Positions 12,144 to 21,403 of a DNA stretch of 64,000 bases are shown here, piece after piece. The position numbers and the translations under genes are program-made. How positions within the stretch are numbered: the stretch's first letter is position 1; every line of letters starts with the position of its first letter. The DNA lies in contig NZ_JAHB01000002.1 in assembly GCF_000526955.1 (NCBI RefSeq), positions 1 to 64,000 of the forward strand, written 5' to 3'. The notes under the pieces are model-generated. The model was given only the letters and a program-made list of their open reading frames with translations, was not told the origin of the DNA and made no database searches. The DNA is from Mycoplasmopsis cricetuli ATCC 35279. GTDB taxonomy: Bacteria; Bacillota_I; Bacilli_A; Mycoplasmatales; Metamycoplasmataceae.

Positions 12144-13073
12144 TTAAAATTTAATGTGACAATATCCATTTGGATTTTTAATTAAGTAATCTTGATGTTC
12201 TTCTTCAGCAAGTGCAAAATTTTTTAATGGTAAAAGTTCAGTGTATATTTTTTTATTTGGTCCATACTGATTCTCAAGAACTTTAAAATAGTTTTTAAGC
12301 TCTGATAAATCTTTGGCATTTTCATAATAAATTCCACTTCGATATTGGTTACCAACATCATTACCTTGTTTATTTAAAAGTGTTGGATCAATGTGACTAA
12401 AAAATATATCAAGCATTTTTTCAGTTGGAAGTAATTTTTTATTATAAATAACTTGTACCGCTTCAACTGCTCCAGTATTTGTTTGGCACACTTGTTTATA
12501 ACTTGGAGGAAAGTTAGTTACATAATTGGCATAACCAACAACAGTTTTATATACTCCAAAAATATTCCTTAATAAGTGTTGAACTCCTCAAAAACAACCA
12601 CCAGCTAAAGTTAATTTTCCAATTTGTTGAAAATGTTCTTTGTATGCATTATTTCAAGCATTGACTCATTTTTGATTTTTTGAAGATGTAATTTGTTTTG
12701 AACTAACAAATTTTAATGCAGCAGAATTAATGCAAAAACGTAGATAACCATTTTTAATAGCTTCAGAATCAAGATCTTTAAATACATGTCCTAAGTGTAA
12801 ATCTGAAGCCGAAGTTCTAACTTCTGTACGAACCATATTGTGTTTATAATCTTTTTTGTATGTAATTGAATTTTCATTATGTGGTTTGTAAAAACTAGGT
12901 CAACCACATGATGAACTAAATTTATCAAATGAAGAAAATAAAACTTCATCATTTGTAGGATCCACATAAAGACCAAATTCAAAATGATTTCAATATTCAT
13001 TTAAAAATGGAGGCTCAGTTTCATTGTTGTATAAAACTTCAATAGCAAGTTTGCTTAGTTTATTATTTTTTAT
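12144..13073 (-). CDS. msrAB: Fused methionine sulfoxide reductase MsrB-MsrA
   Basis: About 309 residues. The N-terminal half is MsrB (CGWPSF, LHLGHVF, RFCINSAALKF with catalytic Cys), which reduces Met-R-sulfoxide. The C-terminal half is MsrA (AGGCFWG with catalytic Cys, then GYAN and AVQVIYN), which reduces Met-S-sulfoxide. Several Trp are TGA. Oddity: the frame is open upstream to a TAA at 13119-13121, but it contains no ATG, GTG or TTG ahead of the MsrB domain. AAAGGAT (13084-13090) is a good ribosome binding site, and the best-placed start is ATA at 13071-13073; ATT at 13041-13043 is another option. Either a rare start codon is used, or the start has been lost. The gene follows the Cys-repeat gene with a gap of about 66 bases and probably shares its transcript, as oxidative-damage repair. 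Confidence 0.85.
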
Positions 13074-13139
13074 TTTTTGTTTATCCTTTAAATTAAATCT
13101 ACAAAAATATTTTTTATTTTATTTATTGAGTTTTCTATT

Positions 13140-13427
13140 TTAATCACAACAACTTGTTGAACAATTTTTCATATTCATTTCACAAGATTCTTTTTCATCA
13201 CAACAATTTGTTAAACAATTTTTCATATCCATTTCACAAGATTTTTTTTCATCACAACAATTTGCTAAACGATCATCCATTTCACAAGATTTTTTTTCAT
13301 TAGAACAATTTGTTGAACAATTTTTAGTATTCATTTCATAATCCTTAGTATTTGTATTTGATTCTTTTAATTTACAATCTTTTTTCTTTCAAAAAAAGAG
13401 TTTCATTAAACAATTTTTTTTATTCAT
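13140..13427 (-). CDS. Small Cys-rich repeat protein
   Basis: 95 residues, soluble, no signal. ATG 13427 is chosen because AGGAGAC (13433-13439) precedes it; one TGA codon (Trp) lies near residue 13. From about residue 36 it consists of near-perfect repeats of the type CDEKKSCEMDMKNCLTN (about 17 residues; DNA unit about 51 bp), each with a C-x6-C / CC pattern, plus one shorter variant unit, and it ends SCCD. About 15 Cys in 95 residues is exceptional for a mycoplasma protein. Metal binding or a thiol buffer is a guess suggested by composition and by the adjacent msrBA. The function is unknown. The repeat copy number may vary between strains. Confidence 0.7.
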
Positions 13428-13462
13428 ATTGGGTCTCCTATTTTTTGTTTGATTACAAAAAA

Positions 13463-13468
13463 ATTATA
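13463..13468 (-). promoter_or_regulatory. Putative -10 box of the Cys-repeat/msrBA unit
   Basis: TATAAT on the minus strand, 36 bases ahead of ATG 13427. No distinct -35 box is seen in the surrounding AT-rich DNA. Confidence 0.45.
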
Positions 13469-13587
13469 AAACTTTTTATTAAAAAATATAAAAAAACTAA
13501 AAAATGCATAAAAAATATACTTTTTTACTATTTTAATAATTTTTTGTAATTTAATTTTTCGAAGCTTGAAGAAAAAAATAAAATATT

Positions 13588-13614
13588 TTAGCAAATAGAT
13601 AAATAGACTGCTAA
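13588..13614 (+). promoter_or_regulatory. CIRCE-like HrcA operator of clpB
   Basis: TTAGCAAAT, 9 spacer bases, then GACTGCTAA. The exact 9-9-9 geometry and the outer TTAGCA...TGCTAA arms match the CIRCE consensus (TTAGCACTC-N9-GAGTGCTAA), with changes only in the inner bases. It lies 7 bases upstream of a TATAAT (13622-13627) for clpB, so heat-shock repression by HrcA is likely. Confidence 0.8.
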
Positions 13615-13621
13615 ATTTTGA

Positions 13622-13627
13622 TATAAT
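13622..13627 (+). promoter_or_regulatory. Putative -10 box of clpB
   Basis: TATAAT 18 bases before the clpB ATG, immediately downstream of the CIRCE-like element. The leader is short and carries an AGGAAG ribosome binding site. Confidence 0.6.
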
Positions 13628-13645
13628 TTAAAAAAGGAAGTAAAT

Positions 13646-15763
13646 ATGGAAAATAAAAATACAACACAAAATCAAAGTGCTTTAGAAAAATATGGAAGAA
13701 ATTTAACAAATTTTGCTAAAAATAACAAAATAGATCCAATTATAGGTCGTGATGAAGAAATTAGAAGAATGGTTAGAATTCTAAGTCGCAAAACTAAAAA
13801 TAATCCAGTGCTAGTAGGTGAGCCTGGAGTTGGAAAAACTGCAATTGTTGAAGGTCTTGCTTTAAAAATTGTTCAAAAACAAGTTCCTGATAATTTAATT
13901 GATGCACAAGTTATTGAACTTGACTTAGCATTATTAATTGCAGGGGCTTCATATCAAGGAGAATTTGAAAAAAGATTAAAATCAGTTATTAAAGAAATTG
14001 AAGTTTCAAAAAAAGAAATTATTTTATTTATTGATGAAATTCATATGCTTATCGGAACAGGTAAAACTGGTTCAAATTCAGGAATGGATGCTGCAAATAT
14101 TATTAAACCAGCAATGGCAAGAGGTCAAGTGCATTTAATTGGGGCAACTACTTATGATGAATATCGAAAATATATTGAATCTGATGCAGCCCTTGAACGA
14201 AGAATGCAAAAAATTGATGTTTTAGAACCCTCAACTCAGGACACTTTAACTATTTTAAGAGGTATTAAAGAAAGTTTAGAAACTTTTCATAAAGTAAAGA
14301 TTTCAGATCAAGCTTTAATTGCTGCTACTGAACTTTCTAATCGTTATATTTCAGATCGTTTTTTACCTGATAAAGCAATTGATTTAATTGATGAAGCAGC
14401 TTCAACAATTAAAGTAGAAATGAATTATCAACCAGAAAAATTAGAACAAGCAAAACAATTAAAAATGAGTTTATCTACCGAATTAGCTGCTTTAAAGCAA
14501 AATCAGGAAAATAATGAAAAAGTTGAAATTTTAAATGAAAAAATAATTGAATTAAGCACAGAAATTGAAAAATTAGAAAAACAATGAATTTTTGAAAAAG
14601 ATAGATTTGAAAAAATTGCCATTTTACAAGAAAAAATTTCTAATTTACAATTTCAATTTAATAAAGCTCAAAATGAAAGTAATTATGAACTAGCTTCAAA
14701 AATAAAATACAATGATATTCCAAATTATCAAAAAGAAATTATTAAATTAGAACAAGAAGTTAATTCTGAAGATTCATTGATCAAAAATACTGTAACAAAA
14801 GAAGAAATTGCAAAAATTGTTTCAAAATGATCTAAAATTCCAGTTCATAAATTATTACAAAATGATAAAGATAAATTAGTTTTACTAAACAAAAAACTTC
14901 AAACTCAAGTAATTGGGCAAGAACAAGCAATAGAACTTGTTTATCAAGCCATACTGCGTTCAAAAGCAAATATTAATGATCCAAATAAACCACTTGCTAG
15001 TTTTATGTTTTTAGGACCAACTGGAGTTGGGAAAACTGAGTTAGCACGTAAATTAGCACTTAATTTATTTGATGATGAAAAACAAATGATTCGACTTGAT
15101 ATGTCTGAATATATGGAAAAACATTCTGTTTCCAAAATTATTGGAGCTCCTCCAGGTTATATTGGTTTTAATGATAGCAATACAGTAAGTGAACAAATTA
15201 GAAAAAATCCATATTCAATTTTATTGCTTGATGAAATTGAAAAAGCTCATTCAGATGTAGTGAATATTTTTTTACAACTGCTTGATAATGGAACAATTAC
15301 TGATTCAAAAGGAAAGCATATTAATTGCAGAAATTTAATTGTGATTATGACTTCAAATTTAGGGGCACAAATAATTTTAGAAAATCAAACTAAGCTTTCT
15401 GAAAATCAAATAAAAACAATTTTACTTAAACATTTTAAACCTGAATTTATTAATCGTATTGATGAAATTATAACTTTTAATAGTTTAAGTTTAAAAGCAG
15501 TAGAAATTATTATTCAAAATGAATTAAATAAATTAATAAAGCGAGTAAAAAATTCAAGTAATTTAGTTTTAAATTTTTCAGATCAAGTTATTAATAAAAT
15601 TTTAGATGAAAGTTATGATTTAAATTTTGGAGCTCGTCCAATTAAAAGATATATTCAAAAACAAATTGAAAGTTTAGTTGCACTAGCTATTATGAAGCAC
15701 TCTAAAATTCATACAATAACAATTGATGTTATTGATAATAAATTTAAACTTATAACAAATTAA
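13646..15763 (+). CDS. clpB: Chaperone ClpB (N-domain-less)
   Basis: 705 residues. This is a hexameric AAA+ disaggregase that rescues aggregated proteins with the DnaK system. NBD1 has Walker A GEPGVGKT (58-65) and a Walker B ending FIDEIH. A coiled-coil middle domain spans about 270-400. NBD2 has Walker A GPTGVGKT (457-464), [10 protein letters not shown] and the sensor region [12 protein letters not shown]. The substrate-binding N-domain of long ClpB is absent: the protein begins almost at the NBD1 linker ([11 protein letters not shown]), the short form usual in mycoplasmas. In-frame TGA codons at 14585 and 14828 are Trp. It stands alone between its CIRCE-like operator and a bidirectional terminator. 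Confidence 0.96.
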
Positions 15764-15770
15764 AAAAAAT

Positions 15771-15798
15771 AAAAAGATTTGTATTAGCAAATCTTTTT
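15771..15798. terminator. Bidirectional terminator between clpB and rpe
   Basis: AAAAAGATTTG (15771-15781) and CAAATCTTTTT (15788-15798), an 11-bp perfect stem with a 6-base loop and T runs on both strands. The rpe stop codon (15797-15799) lies in its arm. Confidence 0.9.
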
Positions 15799-16459
15799 AT
15801 TTTTTTTTACCTAAAATTGAGTTGATTTTTTCTTGAGTTGGTTCAAAAACTAAGTAAGTTCCTACCACACAGGCATCTGCTCCAGCTTTGAAAGCTTGTG
15901 GTCCTGTAATGTTATTAATTCCTCCATCAACTTGAATTAAATATTGATAACCATTTTTTGTTCGAAGATTTTTTAAATAAGTTAATTTTTCAATTGCAGT
16001 TGGTATAAATTTTTGCCCTCCATGACCTGGATTAACAGACATAACTAATACAAGTGATAAATATTGAAGAAAATGTTCAATTGATTTAACTGAAGTTTCA
16101 GGCCGAATTGCCAACCCAATTTTTAAATTATCTTGACTATCAATTAAAAAATTAAAAAATTTTTCTAAATCATTTTCAATTGCCTCATAGTGAAAAGTTA
16201 CAATATCAACATAATCACTTATAATGGTTGTATATAAGTAAGGATCTTTAACCATTAGATGAGCATCTTTAAAATGTTTTTTACAGTTTTGATCAATGTT
16301 TTTAATTTCTGATGGTTCAATTGCTAAATTTGATACAAATTCACCATCCATAATATCATAATGAAATCAGCTAATTCCTTTTTTAATTAAATCATTAACT
16401 AATTGAGGTCTTTGTTCAGAGGATACATTAAGTAAACTTGGTGTTATGTATTTTTTCAT
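15797..16459 (-). CDS. rpe: Ribulose-phosphate 3-epimerase
   Basis: 220 residues, normal length. It interconverts ribulose-5-phosphate and xylulose-5-phosphate in the pentose phosphate route, linking ribose metabolism to glycolysis. It is a TIM barrel with family motifs near the N-terminus (ITPSLLNV, FHYDIMDGEFVSN), HLMV, MSVNPGHGGQKF and IQVDGGINN. ATG 16459 is preceded by AAAGGAT (16464-16470), which lies inside the end of rsgA. It is the last gene of the gmk-phosphatase-kinase-rsgA-rpe operon, and its order behind kinase and rsgA matches the Bacillus prpC-prkC-rsgA-rpe cluster. Confidence 0.95.
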
Positions 16460-16461
16460 AA

Positions 16462-17298
16462 TTATCCTTTATTTAATTGAGATTGCAATTTTACATAATT
16501 TTCATATCGAAACTTAGGAATAGTTTTAGTGTTTATATTTTGTTTTACAGCACACATTTTAGTATCTTCATTTATGTGCAAACAAGAACGAAATTTACAT
16601 GTTTGTGCTAATTTGTCAAAACTAGCAAAACTGCGAGCTAGTTGATATTTATTCATATCTAAATTAAGAGATGAAAATCCTGGAGTATCAATTAAGTATC
16701 CTTCATTAAATTTTGTAATATGAATTGCTCTAGTTGTGTGTTTTCCTCTACCCAATGCTTTTGAAATTTCTTGAGTTTGATAGTTATTATTGGTTAATTT
16801 ATTAATAGTGGTAGTTTTACCAACTCCTGTTTGACCCATAAACACTGAATATTTGTTTTTAAAAATAGGTTTTACAATTTTAATGTAGTTAGAATTTTGA
16901 TTGTCAATTAAATAAGTTTGATACCCCATTTGATTGTATTCTTTGTAAATTAAATTACATTGATCTAAATCAAATTTAGTAAAAAATAAAATAGGAGTAA
17001 TTTTTTTGTTTTCAACTATTGATAAATATTTATCAAGTAAAAAAGAATTAAATTCTGGTTGTTTAAAACTCATAAGTAAAATTATTTGATCAATATTTGC
17101 AACTTTTGGACGAATAAAAAAGTTTTTTCTTTCCAAAATTTTAACTATCTGATTTTTTTTGACAATAACATTATCACCAACAACAGGGGTTTGATTTAGA
17201 TATCGTAATTTTCCTGCCCCAGTAATTTTAAATTCTTCACCATTTTTATTAACAACAGTATAAATTCCACCAATAATACTAAAAATTTTTGCCTGCAT
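16462..17298 (-). CDS. rsgA: Ribosome small-subunit GTPase RsgA
   Basis: 278 residues. It is a circularly permuted GTPase that checks late 30S assembly. It has an N-terminal OB-fold (about 1-65), a permuted G domain (G4-like FFTKFDLD, then G1 GQTGVGKTT, then G3 DTPGF) and a C-terminal zinc finger with Cys/His ligands (CKFRSCLHINEDTKMC). No TGA codon is needed. The start lies 4 bases behind the kinase stop, and the stop lies 2 bases ahead of the rpe start. In other Firmicutes RsgA is a substrate of the neighbouring PrkC kinase, so the linkage may be functional. Confidence 0.95.
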   Translation of the reverse strand: MQAKIFSIIGGIYTVVNKNGEEFKITGAGKLRYLNQTPVVGDNVIVKKNQIVKILERKNFFIRPKVANIDQIILLMSFKQPEFNSFLLDKYLSIVENKKITPILFFTKFDLDQCNLIYKEYNQMGYQTYLIDNQNSNYIKIVKPIFKNKYSVFMGQTGVGKTTTINKLTNNNYQTQEISKALGRGKHTTRAIHITKFNEGYLIDTPGFSSLNLDMNKYQLARSFASFDKLAQTCKFRSCLHINEDTKMCAVKQNINTKTIPKFRYENYVKLQSQLNKG

Positions 17299-17302
17299 TA
17301 TT

Positions 17303-18286
17303 TTAATATACCTTCAAATATAAAATAAAAACAACTAAAAAAATTAAAATTACAATTAAAATGAAAACAAAAGTAATTCAAATTTTGTTTGAAGCAAAAA
17401 AATTACTTTTTGGTTTCATTTTTTGCAATGTTTTAATGTTAATTGGTAAATCTAATTTATGCTCAGGTTTTAAACATTCACGTAAATCTTTATTAAAATC
17501 TCAGACTGTTTGATATCTTTTTTGATAATCTTTATGAGTTGCTTTTGCAAGAATGTTATAAATAGATCATGGAACATCAATTGAGTCTCGAATATTTGGA
17601 AAATCTCTTTCTTTGTGCATTTTTATGGTTTCATATTCATCTTTTCCTTTAAATGGGTAATTTCCAGTTAGCATTTTATAAAATAAAATTCCAAGAGCAT
17701 AAATATCAGTTTGTTTTGAAATTTTGTGATTAATTTCAGGTGCAGCATAATAAGGAGAACAAACAATAGCATTTGTTTTAGTTAATCTTTGTGATTCAGG
17801 AGCAATTGAAATTCCAAGATCGACAATTTTAATTTCTTGATTGTTTCTTAAAATAATATTTTGAGACTTAATATCACGATGAATAACATTTAGTGTATGC
17901 AATTCACCAATACCTTCATTAATTTGAAGCATATAATTAATTGCTCTACGTGATTCAAGCCTTCCTTTTTTATCAATTAAGTTGCTTAGTGTTTCTCCTT
18001 CAATGTATTCCATTACATAAAACATTTCCATTTTATCTTCATAAAACTCATAAAAAGTTGGTAAATATTTTGATTTTACTTTTTTAAGTAAATTAGTTTC
18101 AGAACGAAAACGCATAGCATTGGTTGAATTCATTGCCCCATTGTAATATTTTAAAGCATAAATATTAGCTGGATTATGAATACTTCTAACTAGATAAACT
18201 GAACCCATGCCACCTGACCCAATTAATGAAATAATTTGATAATTTTTATGAACATTTGAACTATTTAAAATGTATTTATTATTCAT
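17303..18286 (-). CDS. prkC: Membrane-anchored serine/threonine protein kinase (PrkC-like, no PASTA)
   Basis: 327 residues. A Hanks-type kinase domain covers about 1-265: glycine loop GSGGMGSVYLV, Lys in YALKYY, HRDIKSQN (catalytic Asp138), DLG in place of DFG, and YAAPEI. A juxtamembrane segment and one hydrophobic helix (KIWITFVFILIVILIFLVVFI) follow, and the protein stops about 6 residues later. The extracellular PASTA repeats that bind peptidoglycan in walled relatives are therefore missing, as expected without a wall. ATG 18286 is chosen because GGAG precedes it at 7 bases and it overlaps the phosphatase end by 8 bases; an in-frame ATG at 18304 is less likely. It probably acts with the adjacent PP2C phosphatase. 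Confidence 0.92.
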
Positions 18287-19037
18287 TTTCAGACTCCAAA
18301 TCAATTACAATAGCACTCATGTTATCAGTTGATTCAGCAAAAATTGCTTGTTCAATTAATTTTTCAATAATTTTTTCAGGTTCAATATTTTTTATAACAA
18401 TGCTATTAATTTCATCTGCATACAAAAAACCATGAATTCCATCACTTGTTAATAAAAATTTGTTAATTTTTTGATAAATATCAGATTCTATTTCTTCAAA
18501 TTCAATAATTGTTTTAATATTTAATCCCACTGCTGAAGTTAAATATGATGCTAAGGGATTTTTTTTGGCAATTTCAATTGGTGTGCCTTCTTGAATTAGT
18601 TTATTTTCAACATTATGATCTTTAGTTGCTTGAATTAATTGTTTATTTTTCAATACCAAATAAATTCTAGAATCTCCACTATTAAACAAAAGAGCTTTTT
18701 TTTGATTTTCTAAAATAATAATTCCTGATAGAGTTGTTCCCATATTTGGCTTAATTTTATTTGACAGTGCAATTTTTTTTATTTGGTTTTTGCAATAACT
18801 TACTGTTTGATCAATTCAATTTTCAATTTGATTAAATTCTATAAAGTTAAATTCTTTTTGAAATTTAAGTCCAAATTCTGAGATAACTACATTAGCAGCA
18901 ATATCTCCTCCATCATAACCACCAATGCCATCACATAAAAGTGCTAATGTAACTTTATGGTTGTTTTGAAATATACCAACTCTATCATCATTTTTAGAAC
19001 GATAATTACCTTTTACTGAATTACTTGCAATTTTCAT
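18279..19037 (-). CDS. stp: PP2C-type serine/threonine phosphatase
   Basis: 252 residues of a PPM/PP2C metal-dependent phosphatase: SKNDDRVG (metal Asp), LLCDGIGGYDGGD, MGTTLSG, LFNSGDSRIYL, LTSDGIHGF and a final TDNMSAIVID. It would dephosphorylate proteins targeted by the kinase encoded immediately downstream. It overlaps the kinase by 8 bases and gmk by 17 bases. A TGA Trp codon lies in the spacer after residue 73. The pairing and order are the same as in the Bacillus prpC-prkC cluster. Confidence 0.94.
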
Positions 19038-19629
19038 TAATACCTAGTTCTTTATGTAATATAGTTCGAATTTCTTCTGCCGCTCTTTCAGGAACATCAT
19101 TAATGATTTTATATTTAAAAATATTTGATTCCTTAAGTTCTTCTTCTGCTTTTCTTAATCTTGCTTTAATAATGTCTCGAGTTTCAGTACCACGTTTTGT
19201 AATTCGATTTTTTAACTCATTAATTGAAGGGGGAGCTAAAAAAATAGTAATTAAGTTATAATTAGAATTTTGTTTTTTAACCTTATCAATAATTTGAATG
19301 GCACCTTTTGTTTCAATTTCTAGCATGGGTGTTTTACCTTTTGCATGTATTTTATTTAATTCAGAATATAGTGTTCCATAATAGTTACTAAAATGATAAG
19401 AAAATTCAATAAATTTTCGAGACTTTATTTTGTGTCTAAACTCATCTACTGTAATAAAATGATAGTGAATTCCATTTAATTCACCTTCTCTTGGCGATCT
19501 TGTAGTTGCAGAACAAGACAAAGACAAGTTTAACTCATCAAAATCAAATAATAGTCTTTCAACAGTGCCTTTTCCAACTCCGCTTGGACCAGTGAATATA
19601 ATTATTGGTTTTTTTCCCTTTTCTATCAT
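19021..19629 (-). CDS. gmk: Guanylate kinase
   Basis: 202 residues. It phosphorylates GMP (and dGMP) to the diphosphate. P-loop GPSGVGKGT (residues about 14-22), the GMP-binding region SATTRSPREGELNGIHYHFI, and the lid Arg in RITKRGTET are present. It is first in the five-gene minus-strand operon, with TATAAT on the minus strand at 19641-19646. No TGA codon is used. It is normal in length and composition. Confidence 0.96.
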   Translation of the reverse strand: MIEKGKKPIIIFTGPSGVGKGTVERLLFDFDELNLSLSCSATTRSPREGELNGIHYHFITVDEFRHKIKSRKFIEFSYHFSNYYGTLYSELNKIHAKGKTPMLEIETKGAIQIIDKVKKQNSNYNLITIFLAPPSINELKNRITKRGTETRDIIKARLRKAEEELKESNIFKYKIINDVPERAAEEIRTILHKELGINENCK

Positions 19630-19640
19630 AATTAGTATTT

Positions 19641-19646
19641 ATTATA
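19641..19646 (-). promoter_or_regulatory. Putative -10 box of the gmk operon
   Basis: TATAAT on the minus strand, 12 bases from the gmk ATG, so the leader would be only a few bases long. The 125-base region to truB is a divergent promoter region; no other gene is seen there. Confidence 0.5.
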
Positions 19647-19754
19647 ACACTTTTGTTATTTTTTGTTTTGTGATTTTAGAGACCCTTAATGTTTTGTAAC
19701 TTTTAAAGATTTAGTAGAATTTAGACATTAATTAAATAATGTAATGGAAATAAA

Positions 19755-20615
19755 ATGTTTTTAAGATATAACAAACCCACAAATGTATTTGCTAGCAAAA
19801 AAGTTAGAGAAATTGGAAAAAAATTAAAAACTAAAAAAATTGGTCATAATGGAATTTTAGATCCTCTAGCTCAAGGATTGATGATCTTAGCAACTGAAGA
19901 AGACACAAAGTTGTTTGAATATTTTGATGATAATACAAAAACTTATGTAGCTGAGTGTGATTTTTTTTATTCAAGTGATTCTCTTGATATTTCTTCATCT
20001 AACATAAAAAAAGAACCTAAAGTTTTTTTTAACAAAAAAGAATTACATAGAGCAATTTCAATTGTCTCAAATCAAAGAGAACAAATACCTCCTAAAATTA
20101 GTGCAAAAAAAATTAATGGAAAAAAAGCTTATCATTTATTTTCTCAAAATCAAGAATTTGAATTAAAACCTCAAAGAATTTTAATCTATTATATTCATTT
20201 ATTAGATTTTGATTGAGAAAACTATAAAATGAAAATAGAACTAAAAATTAGTTCAGGGGGATATGTTCGTTCAGTGCTTAGAGATATTGCAAAAATTTTA
20301 AAAACTTCTTGTGTTATGACTTCTTTAATTAGAACTAGAATTGGTTTAGTTAAATTAGAAAATTTAGAATTAGATAAGTATGAAGAAATTTCTTATAATC
20401 ATTTAATTGATTTACCAGAAATAAGTTTGAAACTAGAACATATTAAAAAACTAAAAAATGGAGCATTTTTTGACTGTCAAAAATATGATGGTACTTACCT
20501 TGCTATTTGAGAAAACAAAATTGTTTCTGTTGGAGAAGTTAAAGATAATAAATATTACCCAAAAAAGGTATTTGTTGAAAGGTTATATAATGAAAAAAAT
20601 ACAAGAACAAATTAA
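19755..20615 (+). CDS. truB: tRNA pseudouridine(55) synthase TruB
   Basis: 286 residues. It makes pseudouridine 55 in the T-loop of tRNAs. The active-site block GHNGILDPLAQGLM carries the catalytic Asp (family GHxGxLDPxAxGxL), followed by KTYVAE, QIPPKISAKKINGKKAY and SSGGYVRSVLRDI. TGA codons at 20214 and 20508 are Trp. The RNA-binding C-terminus is short. The last 26 bases overlap the next gene. No clear Shine-Dalgarno is seen ahead of ATG 19755. Confidence 0.93.
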
Positions 20616-21402
20616 AATAGCTGCATTTGATGTTGATGGTACACTTTTACCAAACACAAAATTAATTTTCGAAAAAGAAACAAAAGAAATGTTTGAAATA
20701 CTTAAAAATAAAAATATTAAAACAGTTCTTGCAACAGCTAGAGATTTTGCAACTATTGGAGATTTTTTAGAACAATTACAACCAGATTATTTTATAGGAG
20801 CAAACGGTTCATTTATTTGAGATGTGAAATTAAAAAAATTTATATATAAAAAAACTTTAATTAAAGAACAGGTTATTGATGTTTATCATCATTTTCAAGA
20901 TCAAATTAAAGGGTTTGCTATTTCAGATTTTGATAAGGTATTTTACTCTCCAAATCTTAATTTAAATACTTGATTTGTTAAGCCAAATGTACAAAATTAT
21001 TATAGTTTTGATGAAGAACTTTTAAGTATTGATAATTTATATTTAATTACAATTAACAAAGAACAACCCCAAGAATTAATTAAACAAATTCAAGAATATA
21101 TTAATAAAAAAAATTTTGAAATGGAAGTTAATTCAATTTGAACTAAAGGGCTATTTTTGTCGCCAAAAGAAATTAACAAAGCATCAACTTTAAAAGTTTT
21201 ATGTAAAAAATTAAATTTGAAAATGGAAAATTTAATTGCTTTTGGAGATGGATCTAATGATTTTGAAATGATTGAACAAGCTGGTTATGGAGTGGCAATG
21301 GAACAAGCAAATCAAGAATTAAAAAATGTAGCACAAGATATTGCACTTGATTGTGAGCATCAAGGGGTTTATTTAAAATTAAAAGAGTTAAATTTAATTT
21401 AA
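20590..21402 (+). CDS. HAD-superfamily Cof-type sugar phosphatase
   Basis: 270 residues, standard for Cof/YidA HAD IIB hydrolases. Motif I is FDVDGTLLPN near the N-terminus (nucleophile Asp), the cap domain is in the middle, Lys motif III is before KASTLKVLCKKL, and motif IV is FGDGSNDFEMIEQAGYGVAM. ATG 20590 fits best: AAAGG (20578-20582) precedes it and motif I lies at the usual distance. It overlaps truB by 26 bases and is one base from ribF, so the three genes are probably cotranscribed. The substrate is unknown; flavin mononucleotide or sugar phosphates are typical for the family. Confidence 0.9.
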
Positions 21403-21403
21403 C

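Noticed and set aside
12791-13000. Small separate minus-strand protein of 69 residues
   Set aside because: It is a shadow frame of the MsrB domain, which shows conserved motifs in the other frame.
20458-20589. Longer N-terminus for the HAD phosphatase
   Set aside because: It would lie wholly within truB, and motif I would be abnormally far from the start; ATG 20590 has a ribosome binding site.
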